The translations under genes and the position numbers were made by a program. From Boletus sp. NGJ (lineage: Eukaryota; Basidiomycota; Agaricomycetes; Boletales; Boletaceae): a stretch of 64,000 bases of DNA. Of this stretch, positions 10,818 through 21,910 are shown in pieces. The number at the start of each line of letters is the position of its first letter. The stretch's first letter is position 1. The stretch is from positions 496,001 through 560,000 of the forward strand of contig JAGTXK010000103.1 of NCBI GenBank assembly GCA_019096195.1, given 5' to 3'. Below the pieces are notes generated by a model that saw nothing but the letters and a program-made list of their open reading frames with translations, had not been told where the DNA came from and ran no database searches.

Positions 10818-13010
10818 TATCTGATTTCATTATTACATTTGTCTATCTAAATTCCACTTTATTAGGATATTGATCTCAGAAATAAAGTTCCTTGGAAAAA
10901 CACCATGTCCTTGGTGCTTAGTGAAGAAATCTGATCTCACCAAGATGAATATGATCCATGACATCCAGCACTGCAAGCGTCAGCCTTGGATTGATATGGT
11001 TCAGTAGCAATGGCAGATCGAGATAGCATGTAAGTTTATTTTTGAGAAGGGTGTTGGAATTGACAGTGCACAAGTCTAGGCCCTTCTCAAGGAGGGGTCA
11101 TATGTCCCTACTATTGTATGTTATCTTTCATCACTATAATCTTGCAACATACTGATATTCTAAGAACACATTCTTTGATCGCCTTCTCAAGTTTAAATTC
11201 AATTTTTTCAAGCTTTTAGTGATTGACCAACTACATGAGTTTGAAAGTGGTGCATGAAAGGCAACATTTATACATTTACTATGGATACTCATCATGGAAG
11301 GGGGAAATATGATTCAGGAAATGGACAAAAGGTATATGATAGGTTCTAGAAAATTACATACTTATCTTGATTCCCAGGTATCATGCTGTTCTGACATTTG
11401 GTCAAGGAATGATTCAGAAGTTTGCAATGAATGCATCAGCTACATATAAAGCAGCTGGCCACAAGAGATTTTGAGGATCTATTACAGATATGTTGTCAGC
11501 TCAAATGAAATAATATGAAACTAATTGTATTGTTTGTAAGTATGCAATGCCCATTTTTGATGGTCTCTTATCTGCTCCTCACAACTCCATTGTGTAAGAC
11601 CTCCTTTTTGAGCTTGCAACATGGCACACATATGCCAAACTATGTCTACACACCATGGATATCCTCAATTTCTTCAACACATCTGTGAGATCACTCAGCC
11701 AAACAATACATAAGTTTTTGAAGATAACATGCGAAGCTTATGTTACACTTGAACTCCCCGGAGAAATGGCTGCACATGGTTCGTGAGCTGCGGCAGTTGC
11801 AAGCAAGAGCAGTACCTCTGTTTCCTAGAAATCAACAACAGTAAAGTGCAAGAAGCTAAACTTGCAAACCTACAAGTATTACACATTAGAGGATTACCCA
11901 GATACTATTTGGCAATGAGGTACTACAGACAATTACATGACACAACCAGTAAGTGTTCTACAGTATTAGCGAAAATGAAGTATTAATCTGTTTTAGAGTG
12001 AACTGGAGCACAGGCATCTGAAGTGCCGATATATGTGAACATTAAAGATGAAGACATTAACCCTAGCAAGTATGAGCAAGCTTGAGGCATGCAAGTGTTT
12101 TGTTGCACTCATGCTTAAGGAAGTTGAGGAAGGGGGCTCTAAGGGTGAAGAAAATGATGCAGTGTAGAAAACTAGAAAAGAAAAGGGGAAATGAAAGCAA
12201 GCATCTCCATTTGACCATTATACTATTGCTGAGTCAGAACGGACACTGACATCACTACAAGAAAACTGAGCGACCAAGGTAAATCAAGCTATTGTTTAAG
12301 AGTCTCTACTGCCAACACTCATTTAGGACTTTATAGATCATCTTAAAGATAATCTCTTGAATCAAATCCAATGCCCCAGAGAATGAAATGGAGAGATCAT
12401 CCATTTCACAGATACCACATGAGACAATCTTGTTGTCATACGGAATGCATTTTACAAACACAAGACTCTATCTATCAATTACACAACTTACGACCTATGC
12501 CGCAATCAAGATGTCATCAACCCTCAAACATGTGCTGACATTATGGTCCTGTCATATGAGACAGACTGCAATCGACATCCATACTGGTATACATGCATAC
12601 TCAAGATTTTTCACATCAACCTGTGATATTATAAGGAGCATTCACATTCTAATGAAGTACAGTGTAAAGATATTTTATTTGTCCATTGGTTTGGGCATAA
12701 TCCAATCCACCCTTGCATTTTTACTCTTGCCGCCTGCCTCACATCAGATTTCTAGCTGAGGAGGATTCAGATGCATTTGGATTTCTGGACCCTGACGTGG
12801 TGATCTAAGGAGTTCATCTCATTCTGAACTTCTCACAGGGTCAGACAATCAAACTACTTGACAGCCACTCAATTGCACAACAAGAATCTAAGGGAGGTGA
12901 TGATTGGTTGTCATTTGATGTGAATATTAGTTGTTTAAATCATTGGTATTAAGTCCATTGTAATCCTACTATCTCAGATTTGTCGATCATGATATGTTCA
13001 TACATTATCA

Positions 13011-13250
13011 CACATCAGGAAAACTGCAAAAAGTCTGAATTGACTGGACTGGACTGGATTGACTGGAGCCAGTAAAATCAGTAATTCAGAAGGCCAGAAC
13101 TCCAGCAGATCAGTGAACCAGTTATTTCAGAAATGCAGACATTCAGCTAAACAGTCAGTCACAGACTGTCAGTACTATTTAGTGACACAGTATTCCAGTC
13201 AATCCAGTCCAGTCCAGTCAATTCAGACTTTTTGCAGTTTTCCTGATGTG
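13011..13250. mobile_element. Palindromic MITE with perfect 57-bp arms
   Basis: The arms at 13,011-13,067 and 13,194-13,250 are exact reverse complements over 57 bp, around a 126-bp centre. Outer ends read CACATCAGGAAAACTGC. The arms contain repeated ACTGG units. There is no coding capacity. It sits between the end of the Plavaka core frame (near QQESKGGDDWLSFDVN) and the acidic tail exon, so it inserted into that gene. I see no obvious target duplication. Zero mismatches in the arms point to a young insertion or to arm correction. Confidence 0.75.
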
Positions 13251-13624
13251 GGGGCAGTGTTGGTCATGTGGTTACATGGCATTGGGACAACTTTCTTCAG
13301 TCAGATGGGGATGAAAGGGAAGAAGGTGGTGTTGAGGAGTCAGAAGATGAAGACAAAGGTTCTGAAGACAGAGAGAATCATGTAGAAATGTGTGGGGGGG
13401 ATGGAGATGGAGAGGAGGACAGGGGCAAAGTTGAAGAGGGCAAAGAAGTTGAAGAGGGCAAGGATGTGGCAGCCAAAGAAGGAGAGGAAGAGGAAGAGGA
13501 AGAGGAAGAGGAAGAGGAAGAGGAAGAGGATGACAATGACATATACTGTATGAGCATGAGGGGTATAGTGCTCTGTAATGCAATGTCTTGTTCTGCAAGC
13601 CAAATGGCATTGGCATCTGATTAA

Positions 13625-15352
13625 TGGCATGATATTGAGTGATGTCCAGCAGAACAACGAAAAACAGACTTATAGCTACTCAACGAAAGTTCATATTCGA
13701 CTATCGACGGACATAGAATTGTAGGAGAGTATATATATGTACGCCGTAGGAGGGACGATATCGTCAGAAGACGATCGTGTGCTTGAACGCACGTGACGAG
13801 CACGAAAGACGACGTCATAGCGTATGTTACCGCGTCGGCGAGGGGAGCCGCGACTCGCGATTACCTTATCGGGCATCAGCGGAGTTTGACAAATTTTGTG
13901 ATGCATTTCAAACTTTCAGGTCGGCATTCTGGCATGCGAAGCTCTTGACGGGCCCTCACAATTCTTCTTGTGGATTCAAGGCACACCTCTCCAATTTTTT
14001 TCGAGTCTCAATCCATTGAACTTCATGAACTATAGACCTCACACCACCAGTGTTTGCAACACTGGTGCCATGATAGTAGTATCAACCCGTCAGCAAGGTC
14101 CCTGAAAGCATCGCCGTCCCTAGTAACTTACATGGGAACGGCTGGCGTGACGCGGTGACTGGACTGGCCCGGTGAGCTCGGTCCTTGAAACTGACACACA
14201 AAACCACTGGACTCGTCTTAACTGAGGTCGGGTATGTGCTCCTCTTATCTCGGCACTTAATATTTTCAGTGGCTTTAGGCGTTCGGCAGCCATCGTTTGC
14301 GTCCGTCTCGTTTCGTTTTAGATTCCTACCATTTGGAAGGCGGACGAACGCGTTCGGCAGCGTATTTCGTTTCAAACTGGTGGCTCACACTCTCGTTTCA
14401 CTTTGAATAGTCTACCTTTCGTCTACTCCCATCGCCATTACAGAATAGTCCGAAATCTCAGCCTACTACTCAAACATCAATGACTCTTAGTGACAACACG
14501 AGACAAGATACGCCGAATGAGAAGGCTCTTATAATGGCGCAAGTGGAGCTCCACAGACGACGGAACACTTCTTGATGTCTTGATAGGCTTCGTGTGCCGT
14601 GTGCTGGATCCTGATCACTATCTGAAGTTGGCCTACGTGTGGCTACTGTGTGGCTACTGTGACGTGGGTAAAAACAGGGCAAGGTCTTTTCGTAATGGCT
14701 CGCTGGCTCGTCCAAGTTTGCAAACAGTGGGAATTCAAAATGAAACGAAACGGACGCAAATGAGCGAAAATGGAAGGCTGCCGAACGGGCCCTAAAAGTT
14801 GACCTCGCTGAAATGATCCGGGAGATGGATTGGCTCGACTTAATATCCGGACCACAGCTCGCTTGCACGCAAAATGTTAAAAAATGCATATCTAAATTTT
14901 TCGCATTGGATATATTGCAACATCGCTGGGTCCGAGGGAATGAATGAAGGTCAGTGAACACTACGCCAAATATTGGCAGAGGGCCAGTGCAGTGCATTGC
15001 TGCCACAAACAACCACTCGTCGACAAGGTGATACCGATCTACCTCAAAGATGGCCTTTGAAGTCACATCGCCGAAATTGCGAATGTCGTACATTTTCATT
15101 GACAGAGCTCGAACTTGAAAATCGACGAATTCGAGGATGTCTTGGGTCTCATCACCTGACGAAATAAAATCCGAGCGGTGAGGGCAGCAGCCAATCTGCC
15201 TCTGAGTCCCTTCCTTACATCGCCATCTTGTGTCAGGCGAGTGGGCAATTGTGTCTTAGGCAATACGTATAATTCACGATTTCCCTCAGATATTACAAGC
15301 TGCTTAATGCACGACACGACACAATCGATATGCTTGGGACCATTCCTAATGA
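13625..15352. other. Host intergenic DNA with no recognisable gene
   Basis: Base composition changes near 13,630 from AT-rich and CpG-poor to GC-richer with frequent CG. Several open frames exist on both strands, but none has a recognisable domain or convincing splice structure. The stretch holds the left copies of a CGTTCGGCAGC-bearing inverted repeat. Confidence 0.5.
14196..14797. repeat. MITE-like repeat with CGTTCGGCAGC-bearing inverted ends (copies 1 and 2)
   Basis: The sequence from 14,276 (TTTAGGCGTTCGGCAGCC, then TTTGCGTCCG and CGTTTCGTTTT) is mirrored at 14,690-14,797, which ends GGCTGCCGAACGGGCCCTAAA. This gives a roughly 520-bp unit with imperfect inverted ends possibly flanked by TA. 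The DNA to the left (14,196-14,276) also belongs to a longer inverted repeat with 16,393-16,480. Confidence 0.45.
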
Positions 15353-15650
15353 TTAATAGCAACTTGGGTCATTAATCCCAGTATACGCCACCGCGAGGTT
15401 GCTAGAGAGACCGCGACAGGAGAAAGCATCGTCAGCGAAACGACCACACTCTTGGAAGCCACTGAGAGTGACAGGAACGAAAGGAGTACATACGGGCCGT
15501 CGGCTGCGTAGATTATACAGGGGCTGATGAGTAATGTTAATGAATACGCTCGTCAATTGTTTGCAAATGGGGGTACCCACACCCTGGTTGCTCTGGGAAG
15601 GGCTGCTGCAGAGACGAAGGCAATGCAGAGGGCGAGAACATTGAATGTGC
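15353..15650 (-). CDS. Possible small secreted cysteine-containing protein
   Basis: Two exons read on the minus strand. The first (ending at 15,583) encodes a hydrophobic signal-peptide-like run, VLALCIAFVSAAALPRATR. A 59-bp intron (15,582-15,524; donor GTGTGGG, acceptor CATCAG) follows. The second exon (15,523-15,353) encodes a mature part with four Cys (PVCTPF, FQECGR, FSCRGL, DPSCY) and a stop. Phases match. The N-terminal start is unresolved: an ATG near 15,720 followed by a GTATAT donor does not splice in phase. If real, the product is about 80 residues, in the size range of fungal small secreted proteins. No family was recognised. Confidence 0.3.
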
Positions 15651-15720
15651 ACACTGGCCGAGATGACGATGGTACACTACACACAAAAATATACCTGAAG
15701 CTTGGCAAACATGTCAGATG

Positions 15721-18077
15721 ATGAATCCGAGACAGGTAGACCGTAGAAGAGAAAGAATGAGTTCTCTGGAGGATGAGCGAGAGACCTGGCGATTTTATAG
15801 CGCAAGGATCGTTTGAATGATACGTAAGGTGAATGGATTTAGTTTCGCCTTCTGGCAGAGACGGAGCCCCAAAGTGACATTTACGACCGCCACTGGCAGA
15901 TGTGAGCCAGCTTCCTGAATTCAGCTGCGATCGGCGGGGCTCGGTGTAACAAGTCGTACATACTTTGACGCGATGAAGTCGACCTTCAAGCCCTACTAAT
16001 AACTTATAGTTAGTAGGGGCCCCCATGGGACACTGAACAAGGACCTCATCTGATAGTGATCGATTGATCACTGGGACAGCTATACCATACGAAGCCTGTC
16101 AGACTCGCCAAGAAATGCCGATGTCTGTGGAGCACTTGCCATTGTGAGGTACGTTCCCGTTCGGCGTTTTTTGTCTCGTGTTGTCACTAGGAGCCATTGG
16201 AGTTTCAGTAGCCTGACATGTTCGGACCGTAATGGCAGTGGGGAGTAGACTCGGATGTAGTACGATTCGCCGAAAGATTATTCAGTGACACCTATGTTGA
16301 AACGAAATAGCTGCCGAACGCGCTTGACGGTCCGTTTCCAAACAGTGTATTCCGAAACGGAACGAAACGAGCACGAACAAGGCTAACGAGCGCCTAAAGC
16401 CACTGAGAATATACAGCACCGAGACATTCCGAGGAGGAGCACCCCGTTCCGATTAAGATGCCAGTGAGTCAAGTGGCTTCGTGTGGAAGGAGGGTTTTGT
16501 CGGGCGTATCCGTCCAGGCACCCTACAAGAATTAGTTGGCACTTTGTCCCACGCACCTCTGTGATTGGTCACGTTTATTGACCGTCGTGCTTCCTCGAGT
16601 TCTTTGACCGCATCGTCTCAGACAGAATTGACCGCTATGCACTTTCTCCATACGATCAATCCGATAGGAGAAGAAAAAGGGACAATGTAGTGCTTGTTTT
16701 TTTGTTATTCTTGACACTTACCTACATTACTTTAGGTTTGTTGTCAAGAGTCCATGAGTTCGTGCTCAGGCGCTCCGTGAGGAAAATGCGTTCCTCACGA
16801 TGTGGACGAATACCCGCTGTATTACGGATCCTTTATAGTGCAAGTATTGTCCAGTGTTTCTCAACCTGTTTCTGGACGCAAAAAACAACAGCACCGTGAC
16901 GAATAAATGCTGTCGATTAAGGGTAACGATACTCGTATCGAACGTGACTGGCCGAGCGTGGTCCGAGTCTCCAAGAATATCGTCATGCGATGTCTGGACA
17001 ATTATCGTAAGGGTTCTCAACGGACGCAGCAGTTTAGTGGGTATGCCGTATGTGCGTGCTGCCAGCCGGATGCTTAAAGTGAAAGCGCGCGTGGCGACCG
17101 TGACCCGGTCGTCTTGACGTCCTAAGAAATTGCCAGGTATTGGGTTAGAATCATTAACGACAATGACCTTGTGATATTACAGAGTCTAAAGTCTGGCGGT
17201 TCGACGAAATTCCCGATCCCGAATCTCGTTTTGCAACTCTGACGAATGCACATGATTTGCAATAGATGTCATGTCATGGTCCACGGCCCCAACTTCGTGT
17301 TCGATACGAATAGTGTCTTCGTTCACCCTGCGGAGTGCGACAGCAGACTTCCGGACGGACAGATCGTCGAAGTGGATGTCATGACAGTAGCATTCAAAAT
17401 GTACTTTCCCTTGCTTGCTTTCACTATAACACATTAATACTCGTAGTTACGAACTTCAACACGGGTGGACTTTCAAAGCAAACCAGAAAGAGCCTAATGG
17501 TGCGCGAATTAATGCCATATGCCAACTACGTCAAGAATTGTCTTATCTGCCGATCGACTCCAGACTCCAACGGCCGCGGATCTGAAAGGGAAGAGAAACT
17601 TGCTGCAGATGCTCCTACTGGCCGGTCACCCTCCACGGAAAACACTGACTGTTGAGGCTAAGAGCTACATGGAGGTCAATGATTGTCGTCTGGAATCGTC
17701 TTTTGTTCTTGTCGGTCGATGGAGAAACCCAAGGCAAAACTCACTGCAATCAGTATCATTAGCATGATTCCGTTGTATCTATGTTTTTCCATAACCACCG
17801 AAATCAGTTTTCTTGACCCTTTATCGTATTTGCGACAACTCGAATCACATTGTGCTTTGGAGGGAGTCAGGGACTGGCGCTCGCGCCACTAGGATGGCGA
17901 AATACTGCGCACCAGGTTACAGTGAGCTCAGAGCAAGTTCAATTTAGATTTTTGTTAAAGTAAATACTGGTGCACGCAGCAGAGTCAGTGGGTCACTGGC
18001 AAGCTAGACAATGATACTCATCCTCGGTCACAATGCATTGTACACAGGAAGTACCCACAATCACAGAGACAATGATA
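15721..18077. other. Host DNA with no recognisable gene
   Basis: About 2.35 kb of CpG-rich sequence. Short open frames on both strands look random. The only structure I can support is the third copy of the CGTTCGGCAGC repeat at 16,294-16,480. Confidence 0.45.
16294..16480 (-). repeat. Third, inverted copy of the CGTTCGGCAGC repeat
   Basis: The reverse complement of 16,294-16,480 aligns with 14,196-14,380, sharing TGCTCCTC, TCTCGG, TCAGTGGCTTTAGGCG and GCGTTCGGCAGC in order. By eye the copies are about 75-80% alike. They may be the ends of one 2.3-kb element or two separate insertions. Confidence 0.45.
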
Positions 18078-18733
18078 TTATAGCACCAAGGACCGTCGAG
18101 CGGGTCTTCTTCGCACATTCGGAACGTTCCTCCCATGTTCCCATACCATGTGCTCAGGAGTGGCCGTACTCCCGAACTTCACTTGCGCATTCAGGTATTC
18201 TGTAATTGGTCGCTCGGTTTCGGGGATCTGCTGAATATGAACGAGGTCTTGCAAGGTCACCATGAGAGCAGGGTACTTGGATAAAAATGAATACGCCGTG
18301 GTTTCAACTCCCGCAGCATAGATGCGGAGGCAGCGGTCATCGACATCCCGCTCTGGGAAAGTAACGGAGAACGAGGATGGCTGACCAAGGTCGGCCAGAG
18401 TGGCGATATAAGGAAGCGTCTCGGAATCGGAGGCAGACTGGTCTTTCTCTTCGCCGCTCAGGTTTTTATGTCGGCGGGTGATGGAATGCAGAACGTATTT
18501 CGAATTCGTCGATTCACGAGCCTTGTCGGAAATGAGAATCTGCGACATGCGCAATTTCACTGACGTTTTTTCGGGGCCACCTTTAAAATAGATCGGTATC
18601 ACCTTGGACTCGAAGACCTCGAGTGTTGTAAGGCGTTTCGCCGGGAGGGTCGACTACCTTCGTTCAGTCAATAAGTTCTCTGCATGACGCAAATCGCGGA
18701 GAAGAATAGGTGCACGTACAGATTCGACTTCAT
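18078..18733 (-). CDS. Gene U, unidentified protein (whole copy at arm A)
   Basis: A two-exon model fits. A short exon from an ATG at 18,733 (MKSNLY) ends at a GTGCACC donor. An intron of about 62 bp follows, with acceptor GGTAG, then a 576-bp exon (18,653-18,078). The joined frame is phase-consistent and gives about 197 residues, with STLPAKRLTTLEVFESK leading into VIPIYFKGGPEKTSVKL and later FPERDVDDRCLRIYAAG. I do not recognise a family, and there is no clear membrane segment. It lies about 125 bp beyond the RRP45 stop on the same strand. The arm boundary at 18,604 cuts its second exon, so only the first 17 residues of that exon are shared with the other arm. Confidence 0.4.
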
Positions 18734-18857
18734 GGAACCATCGGTACTGTCGTCATTGCAGCCACTCTCAACTATACTGAGACCACATGCAAACAACAGC
18801 CATTTTCACGAGCTCTGGCATTCGCAGAACCTGTCGACTACTTTTTTATTGCGGAGC

Positions 18858-19959
18858 TTATCGTACCTCGACCTTGCGTTCTGCCCAATCTTCTCGTAAC
18901 CGAGCTTCGACTAACTTGTCCAAATCTTTCGCGATACCTACGGCGACGTTGAGCAGCCGCAGAATCTCTTCCGGTGCCGTCGACACGCCGCCCGCTTTGT
19001 GCAAGACACATATCTCGCGCTGCGCGTTGAGCGCGATACTCATCGTTCCAGCACTCAGCCTTTGTTCCAGCAGCGAGGGATCTACGACAGGACGCGTCGT
19101 CGGATCGGGGAAGAATGCAAACGTGATGCAGAACGGCGTGTGGTGAATAGCAAGCGGTACAGGGGCGCGCTCTTCTGGCGCATGCTACGATAACAGGATG
19201 CGTGTTCAGTTCAATAGACGACACCATATCCCCCAAGGCGAGGGGTGATATACGAACCACGATGACGTCGTCTCCGATGACCTCGACGTCTGGTCGACGA
19301 AAATGTTTCAAGGCGACGATCCCTGCGAGGCAGGCACAGTCGAGCATGTTTCCTGCATCGGCGAGACAGTGCACCGTAAGGCGGAGGTGCCAAACCTAGC
19401 AGTCCGCGATTTTTAGTGCGTCAAATGGAGGTACAGTACGGACATGACGAACGCGTTGTCCGGCGAGGATGCAAAGAGATTCCTTGTCGATCGCGTCGCT
19501 CCGCCTCAGAACCTTGTCAAGCATCCGTGTCATCGTGACCTCATCTTCAGACGGCCTGCCACACCCAAACGCACGACGATAAACACTCAGAAAATAGAGA
19601 TCAGATCGTACGGCCTACCGACCGAGTTCGTAATCGACAGAGGCCATGGGCGAAATTTCGGAATGGAGGGTGATGATGCCCTCGAATGGGCGTTCGGGTG
19701 GCGGTTTGACCATTTTCGCATCGACATGGGCGATAACACTGCGTGGAATGTGTTGGACCTGCGCGCACGAAGCTGGTCGATGTGTTCGTGACACGCACCG
19801 TGTCTTGCCAAATGTGCATTCGACCCAACCTAATTCTGACCCGAAAGTGAGCGTCGGTGTCCGTAGTTCCAGTGGATCGCGTCCATCAAGACGGAGCGAC
19901 TGTCTCAAAGCCTCGTATGTGAACTCTTTCTCGGGTATTGAAGGAGATTGAGGACGCAT
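18858..19959 (-). CDS. RRP45: Exosome complex component RRP45 (RNase PH fold), copy A
   Basis: A five-exon gene encodes about 283 residues. Exon 1 starts MRPQSPSIPEKEF and carries LRLDGRDPLELR and FGSELGWVECTFGKTR. Exon 2 reads VIAHVDAKMVKPPPERPFEG and HSEISPMASVDYELGR. Exon 3 reads RRSDAIDKESLCILAGQR. Exon 4 has ADAGNMLDCACLAGIVALKHF. The last exon has PVVDPSLLEQRLSAGTMS and LNAQREICVLHKAGGV, ending ERKVEVR. This order is diagnostic of the RRP45/EXOSC9 subunit, a catalytically inert RNase PH-like ring protein of the nuclear and cytoplasmic RNA exosome. The length is slightly under the fungal norm. It is divergent from TRM112 with 96 bp between starts. All exons are open, so this is the working copy. 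Confidence 0.92.
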
Positions 19960-20055
19960 GTGTTACGAGGTTGAAGTCGTCAAAGAACTCTGTTGCTTAC
20001 GTACGCACGGCTTAGGACATTCTCTTTCGTACCACTGGCATCCTCACGCTGAATC
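19960..20055. promoter_or_regulatory. Bidirectional intergenic region between RRP45 and TRM112
   Basis: Only 96 bp separate the divergent start codons of RRP45 (19,959, minus) and TRM112 (20,056, plus). Any promoter elements must be shared or lie inside the genes. I see no TATA box. The same spacing is kept in arm B (41,888-41,983). Confidence 0.5.
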
Positions 20056-20611
20056 ATGGTCCGTTTGATCACCCATAATTTGCTTGCTTGCCATGCAAAG
20101 GGCTGCACCATCAACAACTTTCCATTGATATTGCAAGATATCCAAATCGAACTACGCGAACAAGAGTTCAATCCCGATTTTATCAAAAATATCCTTCCGA
20201 GGCTCGAATGGCCTGCCCTCGTCGGTGCAGCCACTTTGGCAGGTGTTCGTGTCTCTTCATCCAGCCTTACTTTCTCAAGTAGATGCTGTAGGTCGGAGAC
20301 ACTTCTCTACCACCCGAGCAGCCAGAGATGACAGACGATGAATTCTTGCAAAAACTCCATCACGTCCTCCTCGAGGTGTTCCACCGCGTCTTGTTTCCGA
20401 TCCGTCCCGTGATTGCTTACCATGTTGCACGTGATACGCAGATACACGTCGTCGAGGGCGTGATGGTATGTCCAAATTGCAAGCATTCCTACCCGATTTC
20501 GAATGGCATTCCCAACATGGTGAGTTCCTACGTTACATCCTCTTTGGCCTGCACGGCCATAATTGCACATTACATTATTCGTAGCTATTAGCAGAACATG
20601 AAATTGGTTGA
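20056..20611 (+). CDS. TRM112: Multifunctional methyltransferase activator TRM112, copy A
   Basis: A four-exon gene encodes about 130 residues. Exon 1 reads MVRLITHNLLACHAKGC and FPLILQDIQIELREQEF, then FIKNILPRLEWPALVG. Exon 2 reads VGDTSLPPEQPEMTDDEF and LQKLHHVLLE. Exon 3 reads IHVVEGVMVCPNCKHSYPIS. The last exon ends LLAEHEIG. The zinc-binding Cys pairs C12/C17 and CPNC are present. TRM112 is the small partner that activates methyltransferases acting on tRNA, rRNA and release factors. Introns use GTTCGT, GTGTTCC and GTGAGT donors in consistent phases. Its stop is 12 bp from the end of the convergent unresolved reading frame at 20,624. Confidence 0.92.
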
Positions 20612-20623
20612 TGCTGGTCAACA

Positions 20624-21700
20624 TCAAATGTTCTTACCGACCCGGACACGATCAGCTGAATTCGATAGGAACCTGTGAGTGGTCCCGGCATTGCAAGTAG
20701 TGGAGCTATCGATCAGTTGCTGTATTTCCATGAAGGTCGATATCGACACCATCTGTGGTTTCATTATACTCTGCATTGCCTTTTCGACATCAGCACTCGG
20801 TGCTGGAGTGGACGTGTCGTCGAATGTAATAAAAGCACACAACAATAGCTCAAGATCTTTTAATCATCATCACAAACGACGAGCTAGTTTCCCATCAAGC
20901 CGAGCTGACCAGGTGCTGAGAAGAATACGAATGTTGTAATTGGCTAATATACGGGAGTGTCACGATCGTATCGGTCACCCACCAACTTGCGAGGTAATAC
21001 GTATACTTGCTCGTTAGCCCAAACCATCCAGTCGCACCACACTCACGTTGATGTACTGATCCCGAACCAGTTCACCCCGTCGTTCTCCCACATAGTAGGC
21101 ACGGTATGGTTGACACTCTGCACTGGGTCCAAACCATCTAGCGTGAGTTGGGCCACGTTCCTAGAGCTCGAGCACAATCATTGCTATATCATGGGAGAGG
21201 GTCGTCGGTGGTGTTCATCACGGGCAGTCCAGCTCACACCGAAGACGTTGGTCCATTGCTTACTTCATGTCCTCCCAAAAGTTCTGAACGTAGAAAGGCG
21301 AAACCATCCTGCGATGAGTGATGCCCAAGTTGCAGTGGAGCGAAACAGCGTCCAAGTCTCAGCTGCCCCTTGACGTTCGACGTCTAGATGAACTCCACTC
21401 TATGGTTAATAATATTTTTCGGTGTCGAGTCCTTGTACGGACGACTTGCCGCCATGCACGACAAGAGTGGTTCGGATGATAACTTGTGACCTTTTAATTC
21501 CGGTCCAACGGCGTCGCAGGATGACACCGTAGATGGCTCGCCACGCTGTTTTCTTGATGCTCAACGGAATACAGGTGTCCTCGGAACGCCCAGTCCGGAT
21601 GCGTTTTATGGATGTATATAATAGTGCACGCATACCGCTCACCTGGCGAGTCGGGATATATGAACTTACACTCGCAGCGCCATAGGATCGTTCTCTATTT
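20624..21700 (-). other. Probable intron-rich gene on the minus strand, not resolved (arm A)
   Basis: Several short open stretches look coding, such as one ending at 20,624 that contains FDDTSTPAPSADVEKAMQS, and one near 21,100 (in arm B orientation) reading DGLDPVQSVNHTVPTMWEND. I could not join them into a gene or recognise a family. The same pieces occur in arm B at 40,250-41,319 with a few substitutions and an indel, so selection on them is unclear. Confidence 0.3.
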
Positions 21701-21910
21701 TGCAAACTTCGCTGGGATTTTTATTTCCCGGACGGGAGCGAGCAGGGCAGAATTCGATGGTAAGTTGCTCACACGAGTCGCCGATTGATGGAAGCAATGA
21801 GTGCAAAGGAAAAGGCAATGGAACGGCTTTATTTGGTCATCAGCACCTACAACATGACGTGACCAATATCTCAGCTTCATCTCTAGTCGTCTATGGCGCC
21901 AGAAACCTCT

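Larger units (their letters stand above)
728..13624 (+). pseudogene. Plavaka-type (CACTA superfamily) transposase gene, decayed and split by four insertions
   Basis: Coding pieces of one transposase lie in order along the plus strand. At 728-1,060 there is an N-terminal C2H2-like finger (CLDCDTSFNSCKKLSSHGAQC). At 2,881-3,603 is a region reading DDIFTPFSNPTSGIFTVWNY and EADRFSQLQQDPYYKMEE. At 8,530-8,750 are the MVWSDSTQMTNF and FYLSFGNQLKYS blocks. At about 9,130-9,215 is CADGITWQLYPSFFFYSADY. At 10,868-11,110 is KTPCPWCLVKKSDL. Further blocks run through 11,180-12,000 and 12,500-12,950 (DAFGFLDPDVV), and an acidic Glu-rich tail runs 13,268-13,624. These are hallmark blocks of the Plavaka family known from basidiomycetes. 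Several in-frame stops (for example after FGNQLKYS and after PWIDMVQ) and a frame shift near 2,970 show it is dead. Element termini were not found; GGGGTATAGTG near 13,560 could be a CACTA-type right end, but no matching left end was seen. Confidence 0.8.

Noticed and set aside
13478-13530. GAGGAA simple repeat as a separate microsatellite feature
   Set aside because: It encodes the Glu-rich acidic tail of the Plavaka transposase, where such repeats are usual.
14470-15099. 209-codon minus-strand open frame
   Set aside because: Ser/Arg-rich translation without recognisable motifs; overlaps the inverted-repeat unit at 14,690-14,797.
18838-19374. 178-codon minus-strand frame beginning inside RRP45
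   Set aside because: It reads through an RRP45 intron in part-wrong frame; the spliced RRP45 model explains the coding signal better.
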